Assembly (NCBI RefSeq): GCF_900102185.1 | Contig: NZ_LT629690.1 | Coordinates: 3,224,001-3,288,000, forward strand | Origin: Terriglobus roseus | GTDB taxonomy: Bacteria; Acidobacteriota; Terriglobia; Terriglobales; Acidobacteriaceae | Reading direction: 5' to 3' | DNA: 64,000 bases | Shown here: piece by piece, positions 53,964 through 63,079 of the stretch | Position numbering within the stretch: the stretch's first letter is position 1 | Layout: each line of letters starts with the position of its first letter | Notes under the pieces: model-generated | The model's database searches: none | Seen by the model: only the letters and a program-made list of their open reading frames with translations | Told to the model about the DNA's origin: nothing | Translations under genes and position numbers: made by a program

Positions 53964-55040
53964 CTATTTCCGCGAAGGCCGCACGGCTTCCTGCGCCTTT
54001 TCCTCACCGTCCGCAGGCGCGGCTGGTATCGGAGCAACGGAAGACGCGCCAATCTTCAACTTGGCACGAAGTTCAACATCCATGCGCCCGAAGACTTCCG
54101 GATTGGACTTGAGGAAGTTACGCACATTCTCGCGCCCCTGGCCAATGCGTTCGCCCGCATAGCTGTACCAAGCGCCGCTCTTCTCCACAATATTGTTCGC
54201 TACCGCGAGGTCAAGTACATCACCTTCGCGCGAGATACCTTCGCCGTACAGGATGTCGAACTCGGCTTCGCGGAACGGTGCAGCAACCTTGTTCTTCACA
54301 ATCTTGGTCTTGGTGCGAGAACCGACGACAACGTCGCCTTCCTTCACTGCACCAATGCGACGAATGTCTACACGAACCGACGAGTAGAACTTCAGCGCAC
54401 GGCCACCGGTGGTGGTTTCGGGGTTGCCGAACATAACACCGATCTTTTCGCGGATCTGGTTGATGAAGATGAGGCAGGTGCGGCTCTTCGAGACGGTGCC
54501 AGTCAGTTTACGCAGTGCCTGCGACATCAGACGTGCCTGCAGACCCACGTGCGAATCGCCCATTTCGCCATCAAGTTCGGCCTTGGGAACCAAGGCAGCA
54601 ACAGAGTCAACCACCAACACATCGATCGCGCCAGAGCGGACGAGTGCTTCCGTGATTTCCAGAGCCTGTTCGCCGTAATCCGGCTGCGAAATCAGCAAGT
54701 TATCCGTATCCACGCCCAGCTTGCGCGCATACACCGGATCAAGCGCATGTTCCGCGTCGACAAAGGCAGCCAGGCCGCCCTGCCGCTGCGCCTCAGCAAT
54801 GATCTGGAGCGTAATTGTCGTTTTACCCGAGGATTCCGGGCCGTAAATCTCAACCACGCGACCACGTGGCACACCGCCGACACCCAGCGCGGCGTCGAAG
54901 GAAATGGATCCTGTCGAGATCACTGAGATCGGTACGATCGCATCGCGCGCGCCCAGGCGCATGATGGAACCCTTGCCAAATTGCTTCTCAATGCCCGCCA
55001 GGGCAAGTTCTACGGCTTTGCTGCGTTCGTCCACGGCCAC
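53964..55040 (-). CDS. recA: RecA recombinase
   Basis: A 358-residue DNA recombinase. Walker [10 protein letters not shown] (67-75), [17 protein letters not shown], the Walker [16 protein letters not shown], the L1/L2 DNA-binding loops ([20 protein letters not shown] and [16 protein letters not shown]) and the C-terminal acidic/variable tail are all present. GTG 55040 has GAAGGAG ten bases upstream and starts [14 protein letters not shown], typical for RecA; the frame continues to 55073. A LexA box was not found in the leader. It is divergent from the phosphomannomutase gene. Confidence 0.97.
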   Translation of the reverse strand: MAVDERSKAVELALAGIEKQFGKGSIMRLGARDAIVPISVISTGSISFDAALGVGGVPRGRVVEIYGPESSGKTTITLQIIAEAQRQGGLAAFVDAEHALDPVYARKLGVDTDNLLISQPDYGEQALEITEALVRSGAIDVLVVDSVAALVPKAELDGEMGDSHVGLQARLMSQALRKLTGTVSKSRTCLIFINQIREKIGVMFGNPETTTGGRALKFYSSVRVDIRRIGAVKEGDVVVGSRTKTKIVKNKVAAPFREAEFDILYGEGISREGDVLDLAVANNIVEKSGAWYSYAGERIGQGRENVRNFLKSNPEVFGRMDVELRAKLKIGASSVAPIPAAPADGEEKAQEAVRPSRK

Positions 55041-55167
55041 GCTGATGATTCTCCTTCGTACAGTGAACCTCATCCTAGCATCCGTCGTCGCTGCATGGCA
55101 AAGAAAAAGCGAAGTAATTCCCTACACCCAAAATCACCGGGAGGGTCTATAAAATCATGGAACCTGT

Positions 55168-56619
55168 ATGAGCGAAGCCACTTCCAACGCCACCTTCTCC
55201 AGCCCGGTTAAGTTCGGAACCGACGGCTGGCGCGGCATCATCGCCGATGACTTCACCTACGCCAACGTCCGCGTCGCCGTCCGCGCCATTGCCAATTACG
55301 TGCTGGCGCATGAAGACGCCTCGAAAGGCGTCTGCATTGGTTACGACACACGCTTCGGCTCGCCGCAGTTTGCGCGCGTTGCGGCACAGGTGTTGAGCGA
55401 GGCGGGTATCCCCGTGTTGCTGGCGAAGGACGTCACCGCCACGCCCGCACTCAGCTATGGCGTGGCACATCGGAAGGCTGCCGGCGGCATCATGATCACT
55501 TCGTCGCATAACCCGGCGCAGTGGAACGGCGTCAAGTACAAAGCCAGCTACGGCGGTTCCGGATCGCCGGGCATCATCAAGAGCATCGAGACCTACCTTG
55601 GCAAAGACGTTCCTGTCGCCAAAACTCCCGCTGCCATCACCGAAGCAGACTTCATGCCCGATTACATCGCGGCAGTCGAAGCATTTGCCGACCTGCCGTT
55701 GATCGCCAAGGCGAAGCAGCGCTTCCTTATCGACAGCATGTTTGGCGCAGGCGCAGGCGTGTTGAAGGGCATCTTCGAACGTGCTGGTGTGGATTGCGTG
55801 GAGATTCGCGCAGAACGCAACCCCCTCTTCCCCGGCATTAACCCCGAACCCATCTTGCCGCACATCGCGCTCACGCAGAAGAAGGTTGTGGAAGAGAAGT
55901 GCGCCGCTGGCCTAATCACTGACGGCGACGCTGATCGCATTGGTTCCGTCGACGAAAACGGCAACGTAGTTGACGCGCATAAGATCTTCTCCATCCTGTT
56001 GTGGTGGCTACTGGAAAAGAAGAAGTGGCCGGGCGAAATCACCCGTGCCTTCAACACCACCAAGATGCTTGATCGCATCGCCGCGAAATACGGTCGCAAA
56101 CTTCATGAGCATGGCATCGGCTTCAAGTACGTCTGCGATCTGATGCTGACGGAAGACATCCTCATCGGCGGTGAGGAATCTGGCGGCGTCGGTATCAAGC
56201 GCCATTTGCCTGAGCGTGACGGTATTCTGAATGCACTGTTGCTTGCAAATGTGATGGCAGAAGAAGGCAAGACACTTGGCCAGCTCGTCGCCATGCTGCA
56301 GGCTGAGTTCGGCGAACACCAGTACGGACGTATCGACATGCACATCGATGATCGTCTGAAGAAGTCGGCCATCGATCGCGCATCCAGCGGACTCACGGAA
56401 ATCGCAGGCTATCGCGTGTTGAAGACGGAAGACATGGATGGCATCAAGTTCTTCCTCGACAATCCCGAAGCAAAAACCAAGCCCAACGCTGCCGAAACAT
56501 GGCTTCTGCTCCGCGCCTCAGGAACCGAGCCGCTACTGCGTGTGTACAGCGAATCCACTTCGCAGGAAGCCGTGCAGAAAATTCTTAAAGCAGCAGAGCA
56601 ATTCGTACTGGAGGGCTAA
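55168..56619 (+). CDS. phosphoglucomutase/phosphomannomutase
   Basis: A 483-residue alpha-D-phosphohexomutase. The phosphoserine loop is MITSSHNPAQWNG (TSSHNP 111-116), the metal loop DGDADR is at 252-257, the sugar loop GGEESGGVG, and the phosphate-binding loop RASGTEPLLRVY at the C-terminus. It interconverts hexose-1- and -6-phosphates and would feed ManC. ATG 55168 lies 128 bases from the divergent recA start. The next gene begins two bases after the stop, so an operon is likely. Confidence 0.93.
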   Translation: MSEATSNATFSSPVKFGTDGWRGIIADDFTYANVRVAVRAIANYVLAHEDASKGVCIGYDTRFGSPQFARVAAQVLSEAGIPVLLAKDVTATPALSYGVAHRKAAGGIMITSSHNPAQWNGVKYKASYGGSGSPGIIKSIETYLGKDVPVAKTPAAITEADFMPDYIAAVEAFADLPLIAKAKQRFLIDSMFGAGAGVLKGIFERAGVDCVEIRAERNPLFPGINPEPILPHIALTQKKVVEEKCAAGLITDGDADRIGSVDENGNVVDAHKIFSILLWWLLEKKKWPGEITRAFNTTKMLDRIAAKYGRKLHEHGIGFKYVCDLMLTEDILIGGEESGGVGIKRHLPERDGILNALLLANVMAEEGKTLGQLVAMLQAEFGEHQYGRIDMHIDDRLKKSAIDRASSGLTEIAGYRVLKTEDMDGIKFFLDNPEAKTKPNAAETWLLLRASGTEPLLRVYSESTSQEAVQKILKAAEQFVLEG

Positions 56620-56620
56620 C

Positions 56621-57067
56621 TTGGCCTCCGATGGATTTGAAAAGATCACGCCTCGGCGCATCGCAGGTATTTCTGCGCGCTGCGTCAACAGCCAGCCCGA
56701 AACCATCCACGCACTGTGGGCGCAGTACACACAACAAGACATTCCCGCGCGGTTGCAAGGCAACGGTATGTACGCTGTGTACTTCGAGTACGAGAGTGAC
56801 TTTTCAGGACCGTACACACTGTTGCTCGGACAGCATGTTGAAGACGATGCGCCACTGCCGGAAGGCATGCGTGATGTCTTTCTGGAGCCGGGGGACTATG
56901 CCGTGTTCGACGCCGTGGGACCATTTCCCCAAAGCATCGTGGATGCCTGGTCTCGCATTTGGAGCAGCAGTCTCCAACGAACGTACCGAACTGATTTTGA
57001 AATGTATCTGGGACCGGAGCGCGCAAGCATCTTCGTAGGCGTCTGGGAGAGTGAGAATTTGTTGTGA
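56621..57067 (+). CDS. GyrI-like small-molecule-binding protein
   Basis: A 148-residue protein of the GyrI/effector-binding (SOUL-like) fold: PRRIAGISARC, then GMYAVYFEYESDFSGPYTLLLGQHVE, FLEPGDYAVFDAVGPFPQSIVDAWSRIWSSS and a C-terminal EMYLGPERASIFVGVWE. No DNA-binding domain is attached. TTG 56621 has GGAGG six bases upstream and one base beyond the mutase stop. The stop overlaps the HAD gene start as GTGA. The ligand is unknown. Confidence 0.85.
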   Translation: MASDGFEKITPRRIAGISARCVNSQPETIHALWAQYTQQDIPARLQGNGMYAVYFEYESDFSGPYTLLLGQHVEDDAPLPEGMRDVFLEPGDYAVFDAVGPFPQSIVDAWSRIWSSSLQRTYRTDFEMYLGPERASIFVGVWESENLL

Positions 57068-57732
57068 GTAAGATTCAGGTGCAGGCACAGGGCCTGCTTT
57101 TCGATATGGATGGCGTGCTCATCAGCTCCATCGCATCTGCCACCCGATGCTGGAAGCGGTGGGCCAAGCTGTACGAGGTGCCAAACGCAGATAACTTCGT
57201 TCTGCCACACGGCCGTCCCGCACGCGATATCGTCATCATGCTTCGCCCGGATATTGATCCGGACGAGGGCCTTCGCGTGATCGAAGACATGGAGATTGAA
57301 GACGTAGGCGACATTGAAGTACTGCCCGGCGTGCGTGAACTGCTCGCTAGCTTGCCGCCTGATCGCTGGACGGTGGTCACCTCCTGCACGCGTCGCCTGC
57401 TGGAAGCTCGATTGAGGGCTGCAGGACTGCCGGAGCCGCCAAAGCTCGTCTCTGCAGACGACATTTCTAAAGGCAAGCCCGATCCCGAACCCTACATCCG
57501 CGGCGCAGAAGCGCTGGGCTTAAAGCCCGAAGACTGCATCGTTGTGGAAGACGCCGTATCTGGCGTGCAGAGTGGCATTGCCGCTGGCTGCCGCGTTCTG
57601 GCCGTGCTCAGCTCCACGCCACGTGCAGAACTCAAGGCGGCAACATGGATCGCGCGATCACTTGCAGTGGTGAAGGTCACTTCCGATGCGAACGGCCTGC
57701 AAGTGGACATCCCGCTTGCAAGAAAGAACTAG
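57064..57732 (+). CDS. HAD-superfamily phosphatase
   Basis: A 222-residue hydrolase of the beta-phosphoglucomutase/sugar phosphatase-like HAD group. Motif I is LLFDMDGVLISS (D14, D16), motif II VVTSCTRRL, motif III K in KGKPDPEPY and motif IV VVEDAVSGVQSG. It likely dephosphorylates a sugar phosphate or similar. The GTG start overlaps the preceding stop (GTGA). It probably forms an operon with the mutase and GyrI-like genes. Confidence 0.9.
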   Translation: MSKIQVQAQGLLFDMDGVLISSIASATRCWKRWAKLYEVPNADNFVLPHGRPARDIVIMLRPDIDPDEGLRVIEDMEIEDVGDIEVLPGVRELLASLPPDRWTVVTSCTRRLLEARLRAAGLPEPPKLVSADDISKGKPDPEPYIRGAEALGLKPEDCIVVEDAVSGVQSGIAAGCRVLAVLSSTPRAELKAATWIARSLAVVKVTSDANGLQVDIPLARKN

Positions 57733-57750
57733 CCGCCAACGAAGCCAAGA

Positions 57751-57783
57751 AAAAGGCAGCGCTCACACTGAGTGCTGCCTTTT
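57751..57783. terminator. bidirectional terminator, HAD/kdsB
   Basis: AAAAGGCAGCGCT (57751-57763) pairs with AGTGCTGCCTTTT (57771-57783), including one G-T wobble, with a 7-base loop. It has A-rich and T-rich flanks on both sides and lies between the convergent stops. Confidence 0.85.
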
Positions 57784-57787
57784 GGTT

Positions 57788-58531
57788 TTAAGCCCCGAAA
57801 CGCTCCTGTAGCAGCGCTTCCACGCGCGCCACGTCTGCTTCGGTATCCACGCCCACCGTATCGAACTCCACGGCTTCCACATACAGCGCCAGCCCGTTCT
57901 CCAGCAGCCGCAACTGTTCCAGCCGCTCCGTCTGCTCCAAAGGACTCGCCGCCAGCGTGCCGAAGCGCAACAACGCATCGCGTCGATACGCATACAGTCC
58001 CAGATGCTTCCAGTAGGTAGCCTTCCCTGCACCATCGCGGTCGTAGGGGATGGTGGCACGCGAAAAATACAGAGCGCGACCGTCAGTGGCGTGCACCACC
58101 TTCACCGCATTCGGATTATGAACATTCTCCGGGGCGCAAAGCGTCTTCACCGTGCTGCATTCGACATGCATACCGCGCGAGAACGGCCGCAACAACGCGT
58201 CAATGTGTTCCGGCTTCAGCAGCGGTTCATCACCCTGAATATTCACGTAGATGTCCGCCTCACGCTCCAGCGCCACAGCGCGCATGCGGTCTGTTCCGCT
58301 GGGCAGCGCGGCGTCCGTCATCTGCCACTGCCATCCATGCGCCTGGCAGAGCGCCCCAACCTCCTCAGAATCCGTCGCCACGACGACTTCCTGCAGTTGC
58401 GGACACCGTTGCGCCGCCTCCACCACCCACTGCAGCATGGGTTTACCCAATAACGGGCGCAGCACCTTACCGGGGAGGCGCGTGGAAGCAAGGCGTGCGG
58501 GAATCACTCCCAAAATGCGTGTTTCACTCAT
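57788..58531 (-). CDS. kdsB: 3-deoxy-manno-octulosonate cytidylyltransferase
   Basis: A 247-residue CMP-KDO synthetase that activates KDO for lipopolysaccharide. Motifs: ILGVIPARLASTRLPGK, VVATDSEEV, YVNIQGDEPLL, and YWKHLGLYAYRRDALLRF. The C-terminal VEFDTVGVDTEADVARVEALL is the standard end. ATG 58531 is used; ATG 58543 four codons earlier is possible. Its presence indicates an outer membrane with KDO-containing LPS. Confidence 0.93.
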   Translation of the reverse strand: MSETRILGVIPARLASTRLPGKVLRPLLGKPMLQWVVEAAQRCPQLQEVVVATDSEEVGALCQAHGWQWQMTDAALPSGTDRMRAVALEREADIYVNIQGDEPLLKPEHIDALLRPFSRGMHVECSTVKTLCAPENVHNPNAVKVVHATDGRALYFSRATIPYDRDGAGKATYWKHLGLYAYRRDALLRFGTLAASPLEQTERLEQLRLLENGLALYVEAVEFDTVGVDTEADVARVEALLQERFGA

Positions 58532-58648
58532 GCGTGCAATCATCCGGACGACGGCAATTTGAGCCGAAGCCCGACTTCCAGTAAACTACATCGAGTGCCT
58601 AGTGCGCGGCTCCCCGCCGCCTTAACCGCAAGGTACGTCCCACACCAT

Positions 58649-58725
58649 GGCGGTGTAGCTCAGATGGTTAGAGCGACGGACTCATAACCCGTAGGTCACT
58701 GGTTCGATTCCAGTCACCGCCACCA
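58649..58725 (+). tRNA. tRNA-Met (CAT anticodon)
   Basis: A 77-base cloverleaf: acceptor GGCGGTG (58649-58655) pairs with CACCGCC (58715-58721), then discriminator A and an encoded CCA. D-loop GCTCAGATGGTTAGAGC, anticodon loop ACTCATAA, T-arm GGTTCGATTCC are all standard. The 5' G and elongator-type features fit tRNA-Met; a lysidine-modified tRNA-Ile(CAT) cannot be excluded from sequence alone. Confidence 0.93.
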
Positions 58726-58738
58726 CTTTCTGTACATC

Positions 58739-60346
58739 TCAATTCGCCGTCGGCGTCTCTTCCACGTGGTCGATCACAAGCACCTGTACTGGTCGCTTCG
58801 TCTTCACCATCTTCAGGCCCAACTGGCTATGCATCGCCTCATCTAGAGTCACCGCGCCATCCGGATCGCTGGACACAGGCTGTCCCGGTGCAGGAGGCGG
58901 CTTCAGCACAGTCAGGCTCGCCGAACTCCACGCCATCGTCAGGTCGTACCGTCCCGTCAGCCCCGTGGCATCCACAGGCAGCGTGTACACGTAGCCCGTC
59001 GCAAACTCTGCCAGTTGCGCTGCCAGTTCTCTCATAGACACGTTCTGGCAGGTAAACAGTGCCGTCAGCATCGGGTTCGCCTGCCTCGGGTCCTTGCCAT
59101 CCGGTCCCGGCCCCTCCTTGCAGTGCGTCCGCGACGTTGGATCAGCAGCCTTCAACTTCGGATGGTCCGCATAGATGGTGTACGCCTCAATGGGTCGCTC
59201 CTCCATATGCACCTTCATGTTGAAGCGCTCCATCAGCAATTGCTGCAGCATCAGCCGCAGTTCGCGATCTTCAATCTGCGGCGGTAGCTGTCCTGCAACA
59301 GGTTCAGGCATTGCAGCCTTCGCCACAATGTCAAACTTGTCGGTCTCGATCCACGCAGGCATGTTCACAATCATCTGCGGATCATTCGGGTTAAAGTCCC
59401 ATGCATACGTGAGCAAAAACTTGATCGGAATCATCGACAGAGTCATCTGCCCATTACGAATCATGCCGCCCGGCTTAGAATTCGGCCCGCTCGGCTTAAT
59501 CGTCGACACCTCAAACTGAGGCATTGGTAACGGCGGCAATTCCTTCGCAACTGCAGGCGAGTTTGGTGTTGGGGTCTCGCTCGCACGATCCACAATCCAC
59601 ACCGGTCGTGGCGCCGTCTTCCGTTCCAGCATCAACCCCAGGTCATTCTGTACGGAATTGAAGATCGAAACAGCCTCAGCGCCAGCCTTCGCCCTCTGCC
59701 GCATATCCGTCCACTTGATCGTAAACTCCCACTTCCCTTCCAGCCTTGTCTGGTTCAGCACAGGGTCAGGCAGGTAGTTGTTCGCTACCTGCGCCAGCAA
59801 CGTTGCAATCTCATCCGCGCTGAAGCCGCTGCACGAAATCACATTCAGCGGGGCACCACCCGCCATCTCTTGTCCATTTTGCGGCTTACAATTGCGCTCT
59901 GCATCCTCGGGGCTCTGCTTCATCTTCGTCTTGCCACCGGGAGCCGTCAGCACATACGCCGGCAAGGGTGCTTCGCCCTTGTGCATCACCAATCCAAATC
60001 GCTCTGCCAGTAGCGACTGCAGCATCAGCTTCTGGTCCGCTTCAGATGTCTTTGGATCGGCCTTCGCCACAACATCAAAACGCCGCATCTCAAGCCAGCT
60101 CGGCCCCCCCTGCACCATCTCCGGCTTCACGCCATAGGCCAGCGCAATGATGTCCACCAGTGTGGACTGCCGCAAGTTATAGCGGTCTCCATGCATCGGT
60201 CCGCCAACGGAGTACACCTGTCGTGCATACGGGCTGTCATGCACATCCGCAATCACAAACGAAGGTTTCGTGGCAGGCTTTTCCTGCGCCAACGCCACAG
60301 CACTCACGACACAGAACATTCCCAGGACAGAAAGCAAACGCTTCAT
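58739..60346 (-). CDS. two-domain TIGR03435 family secreted protein
   Basis: A 535-residue exported protein with signal MKRLLSVLGMFCVVSAVALAQ. Two TIGR03435-like units are present: the first (about 27-265) from FVIADVHDSPYARQ to RKTAPRPVWIVDRASETPTPN; the second (about 280-535) from QFEVSTIKPSG to GLKMVKTKRPVQVLVIDHVEETPTAN. Each shows LMLQSLLAERFGLVMH or LMLQQLLMERFNMKVH. Most family members have one unit. Its stop lies 14 bases beyond the end of the convergent tRNA. Confidence 0.87.
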   Translation of the reverse strand: MKRLLSVLGMFCVVSAVALAQEKPATKPSFVIADVHDSPYARQVYSVGGPMHGDRYNLRQSTLVDIIALAYGVKPEMVQGGPSWLEMRRFDVVAKADPKTSEADQKLMLQSLLAERFGLVMHKGEAPLPAYVLTAPGGKTKMKQSPEDAERNCKPQNGQEMAGGAPLNVISCSGFSADEIATLLAQVANNYLPDPVLNQTRLEGKWEFTIKWTDMRQRAKAGAEAVSIFNSVQNDLGLMLERKTAPRPVWIVDRASETPTPNSPAVAKELPPLPMPQFEVSTIKPSGPNSKPGGMIRNGQMTLSMIPIKFLLTYAWDFNPNDPQMIVNMPAWIETDKFDIVAKAAMPEPVAGQLPPQIEDRELRLMLQQLLMERFNMKVHMEERPIEAYTIYADHPKLKAADPTSRTHCKEGPGPDGKDPRQANPMLTALFTCQNVSMRELAAQLAEFATGYVYTLPVDATGLTGRYDLTMAWSSASLTVLKPPPAPGQPVSSDPDGAVTLDEAMHSQLGLKMVKTKRPVQVLVIDHVEETPTAN

Positions 60347-60503
60347 CCAAACGCCCACCGATTCACAAGAAGTGACCTGCTACAGCAAACCATGCATTGG
60401 AACGTGATGCGACCAGCCTATACCGTTGCTGCATAGACGCAGCCACATCAGTTTCGTCGTGCACTCGCCGCCGATTCCTATTTTGGTGCATCCTACTGAG
60501 TGC

Positions 60504-61460
60504 ATGACGAACCTTCCCGTTCCCGAAACCCTGCTGGATCAGGCACCGCTGGCCTATGAAAATGACGATTTCCTGAAAACCCCGGACGCGCGCATCTTCC
60601 GCATCCTGGCGGAATACCAGGAGCCCATGACGCGTTTTCGCCGCGAGCGCATTCAAGACACAGTGGTGTTCTTCGGCTCAGCGCGGTTCGCTGCGCTGGA
60701 CGTGGCGAACCATGAGATGGAGCTGTTGGCGAACTCTTATTCCAACAATCCTGCACCGCCTGAGGAACAGCCTGACAGTTCGCCGGAGGCAAGCGATCTA
60801 CAACGCAAGCGCGCCGAAACCGCCATTGAAATGGCGCGCTATTACGAAGACGCGCGCAAACTCGCCTACTTGCTCACGGAATGGTCAAAAGATCTTCCCG
60901 GTCGACGTCATCGCTTTGTGGTGTGCAGCGGAGGCGGCCCCGGCATCATGGAAGCTGCCAATCGCGGCGCATACGAGGCAGGTGGCAAGACCATCGGCCT
61001 GAACATCGCTCTGCCCTTTGAGCAGCGGCCTAATCCGTACATCACGCCGGCGCTCAACTTCCAGTTCCATTACTTTTTCATGCGCAAGTTCTGGTTCGCG
61101 TATCTGGCGAAAGCGCTCGTTGTCTTCCCCGGCGGCTTTGGCACGCTCGACGAAATGTTTGAACTGCTGACATTGGCACAGACGCACAAGATGGCGAAGG
61201 AACTAACCATCATCATCTATGGTCGTTCGTACTGGAGCGGCGTCATTAACCTGGAATTGCTTGCAGAGAAGGGTGCTATCTCCGTCGGCGACACAGATCT
61301 CTTTCGCTTTGCCGATACGCCCGAAGAGGCTTTCGCCATTTTGCAGGAAGGTCTGCAAAAGTACTGCCCGACATGCGGTCCGGACGAACGAGTTCCGGAC
61401 ACCCCGGCACCGAGCGCACAGGAATTGCTAGGACCAGACATCTCTGCCACACGTTCCTAA
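60504..61460 (+). CDS. LOG family protein
   Basis: A 318-residue protein of the LOG/lysine-decarboxylase-like fold. The nucleotide-binding motifs are VVCSGGGPGIMEAANRGA and VVFPGGFGTLDEMFELL (PGGxGTxxE), which in plants and bacteria define cytokinin riboside 5'-monophosphate phosphoribohydrolases or PpnN-type nucleosidases. An N-terminal extension of about 110 residues precedes the core. ATG 60504 is chosen; the upstream frame has no support. Substrate is probably a nucleoside monophosphate. Confidence 0.85.
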   Translation: MTNLPVPETLLDQAPLAYENDDFLKTPDARIFRILAEYQEPMTRFRRERIQDTVVFFGSARFAALDVANHEMELLANSYSNNPAPPEEQPDSSPEASDLQRKRAETAIEMARYYEDARKLAYLLTEWSKDLPGRRHRFVVCSGGGPGIMEAANRGAYEAGGKTIGLNIALPFEQRPNPYITPALNFQFHYFFMRKFWFAYLAKALVVFPGGFGTLDEMFELLTLAQTHKMAKELTIIIYGRSYWSGVINLELLAEKGAISVGDTDLFRFADTPEEAFAILQEGLQKYCPTCGPDERVPDTPAPSAQELLGPDISATRS

Positions 61461-61492
61461 ATTCTTGCGTCGTGATTTCGAGCAAAAACATC

Positions 61493-61520
61493 AGCGGCAT
61501 TGCATAACAGCAATGCCGCT
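61493..61520. terminator. bidirectional terminator, LOG/hydrolase
   Basis: AGCGGCATTGC (61493-61503), loop ATAACA, GCAATGCCGCT (61510-61520). Perfect 11-pair stem between the convergent genes; followed by TTC on plus and by GATGTTTTTGC on minus. Confidence 0.75.
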
Positions 61521-61556
61521 TTCATTCACGAATGACATTGAGTCGAAATAGCGACT

Positions 61557-62468
61557 CTATTTCGTACTCAGAAAGTCTTCGACGACCTTCACAAACCGTT
61601 GCGGCTGCTCCAGCGAAGGTATGTGCCCACTCTCATCAATGGTGACCAGCTTCGCCTGCGGTATCGCCTTTGCGAAAGCCTGTCCTGTTGCAATTGGCAC
61701 AAGGGTGTCCTGCGCGCCCCACACCACCAAGGTGGGAATCGTAATGGTGGAAGCCTTCTCGCCCAATGCCTCTCCACGCACTGCAGGATTGCCGGTGAAC
61801 GCACTCGTCGCCATCGCGTCATCGGCCGCCAGCTTCGTGATGAAACGACGCCGTGCAACCTCTTCCGTGATCAACGACTTGTTATAGAAGACCGCTCGCA
61901 GTCCTGTAACGACATCGCCGACGGTGCTCACTGAAAAGTGAACACCCGCGTTTGAAGAAAGCACGTTCTCTGGAACAGAAAAGCCAACAGCATCTTCCAG
62001 GATCAATCGGGTTGGCTTCGGCAACGTACTTCCAGAAGTTAACGACTGTTGCGCATAAGCGGCAGCAGTCCATCCACCCAGTGATTCGCCAAGCAAATCA
62101 AAATGCGTAATGCCCTGGGTACGCAGAAACTCCGCAAGAAACTCCACATACGTCTGCACGCGATATGCAATCAGCGGCTTCGCGCTTTGTCCTGCGCCAA
62201 TTTGATCCATCGCAATCACGCGATAGTGTTTCGCCAACAACGGAAGCGACGGGCCGAAGTCCACATCAGCCTGTGAACCATAACCATGCAACAGGACCAG
62301 CACCGGCTCACCAGCCTTAGCAGTACCCATGTCGTAATAGGCAATCTCTTGTCCGAAGACACGCGTGTGTTTTTGTGCGGGAAGCGGATGGCCGAAGATA
62401 TCGGCGTTCTGTGCAAGGGCTGCGGAAGATGCGAGGAGGCAGGCTGCGAGGCAGAGTAGTGTCTTCAT
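61557..62468 (-). CDS. secreted alpha/beta hydrolase
   Basis: A 303-residue exported hydrolase with signal MKTLLCLAACLLASSAALAQ. The core has VLVLLHGYGSQADVDFG (oxyanion hole), nucleophile elbow LLGESLGG (Ser129), Asp in WGAQDTLVP and His in DESGHIPSLE. It resembles the epoxide hydrolase/haloalkane dehalogenase-like subgroup with a helical cap. Substrate unknown. Start ATG 62468. Confidence 0.87.
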   Translation of the reverse strand: MKTLLCLAACLLASSAALAQNADIFGHPLPAQKHTRVFGQEIAYYDMGTAKAGEPVLVLLHGYGSQADVDFGPSLPLLAKHYRVIAMDQIGAGQSAKPLIAYRVQTYVEFLAEFLRTQGITHFDLLGESLGGWTAAAYAQQSLTSGSTLPKPTRLILEDAVGFSVPENVLSSNAGVHFSVSTVGDVVTGLRAVFYNKSLITEEVARRRFITKLAADDAMATSAFTGNPAVRGEALGEKASTITIPTLVVWGAQDTLVPIATGQAFAKAIPQAKLVTIDESGHIPSLEQPQRFVKVVEDFLSTK

Positions 62469-62527
62469 TATGTTTAGTGGCCGCCTTCATCCGAAGGTCG
62501 TCCCTCTTGCATTGAGATTACACCCTA

Positions 62528-63046
62528 TTAACGTTGCAACGGTGTAAACAGAAACTGCCCAATCAGCTTCGGAGCCAACAAAAGATCGCGTGCAAACGAA
62601 CGCTGTTCACCAATCACAAACGCTCCGCGGCGCATTGCAAACCAGTTAAATCCTGATGCAAACGACGCGAAGATAAACGAAGCAATCAGCCCCGTACGCA
62701 CATGCTGCGTTCCCATGGCGCGATGCACCAATGCCTGCGCTGTCAATAGTATCGATGGAATCCCCAGCCACACCACGAACGCCGTATTCCTTACTGGCTC
62801 TGCGTGGCGGAGTCGCTGTAGCGCTGCACCCGCCACACCTGCTGCGAACGTTCCGTAAATAAACTCCGTCATCACAGCTCTTGCTGCAGCATGGTGCGTG
62901 CCGTGAAGATTTGCGAAAAGGAAAAATAAACTACGCAGAATTGCAGAGAAGGATGCGGCCTTCCAGTTCCATCCGCGCAGTAGCCGCAGCGGATGGCGCA
63001 ACATCTCTGTCAATACACGATGAAGCGGAACGGGATCGTTCGACAT
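62528..63046 (-). CDS. conserved membrane protein of unknown function
   Basis: A 172-residue protein with several hydrophobic helices: FSAILRSLFFLFANL, FIYGTFAAGVAGAALQRL, AFVVWLGIPSILLTAQALVH, and LIASFIFASFASGFNWF. The N-terminus is amphipathic (LHRVLTEMLRHPLRLLRGWNW). I do not recognise the family. Start ATG 63046, divergent from the glycosyltransferase gene 33 bases away, so they share a promoter region and may both act on the cell envelope. Confidence 0.65.
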   Translation of the reverse strand: MSNDPVPLHRVLTEMLRHPLRLLRGWNWKAASFSAILRSLFFLFANLHGTHHAAARAVMTEFIYGTFAAGVAGAALQRLRHAEPVRNTAFVVWLGIPSILLTAQALVHRAMGTQHVRTGLIASFIFASFASGFNWFAMRRGAFVIGEQRSFARDLLLAPKLIGQFLFTPLQR

Positions 63047-63079
63047 AAATGTGCAAACAGTCTCTCATGCAGAAGTGCT

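Noticed and set aside
58649-58725. tRNA as tRNA-Ile(CAT)
   Set aside because: The anticodon permits it, but the D-arm, acceptor and length fit elongator tRNA-Met; a definite assignment needs model scoring, so the alternative is only noted.
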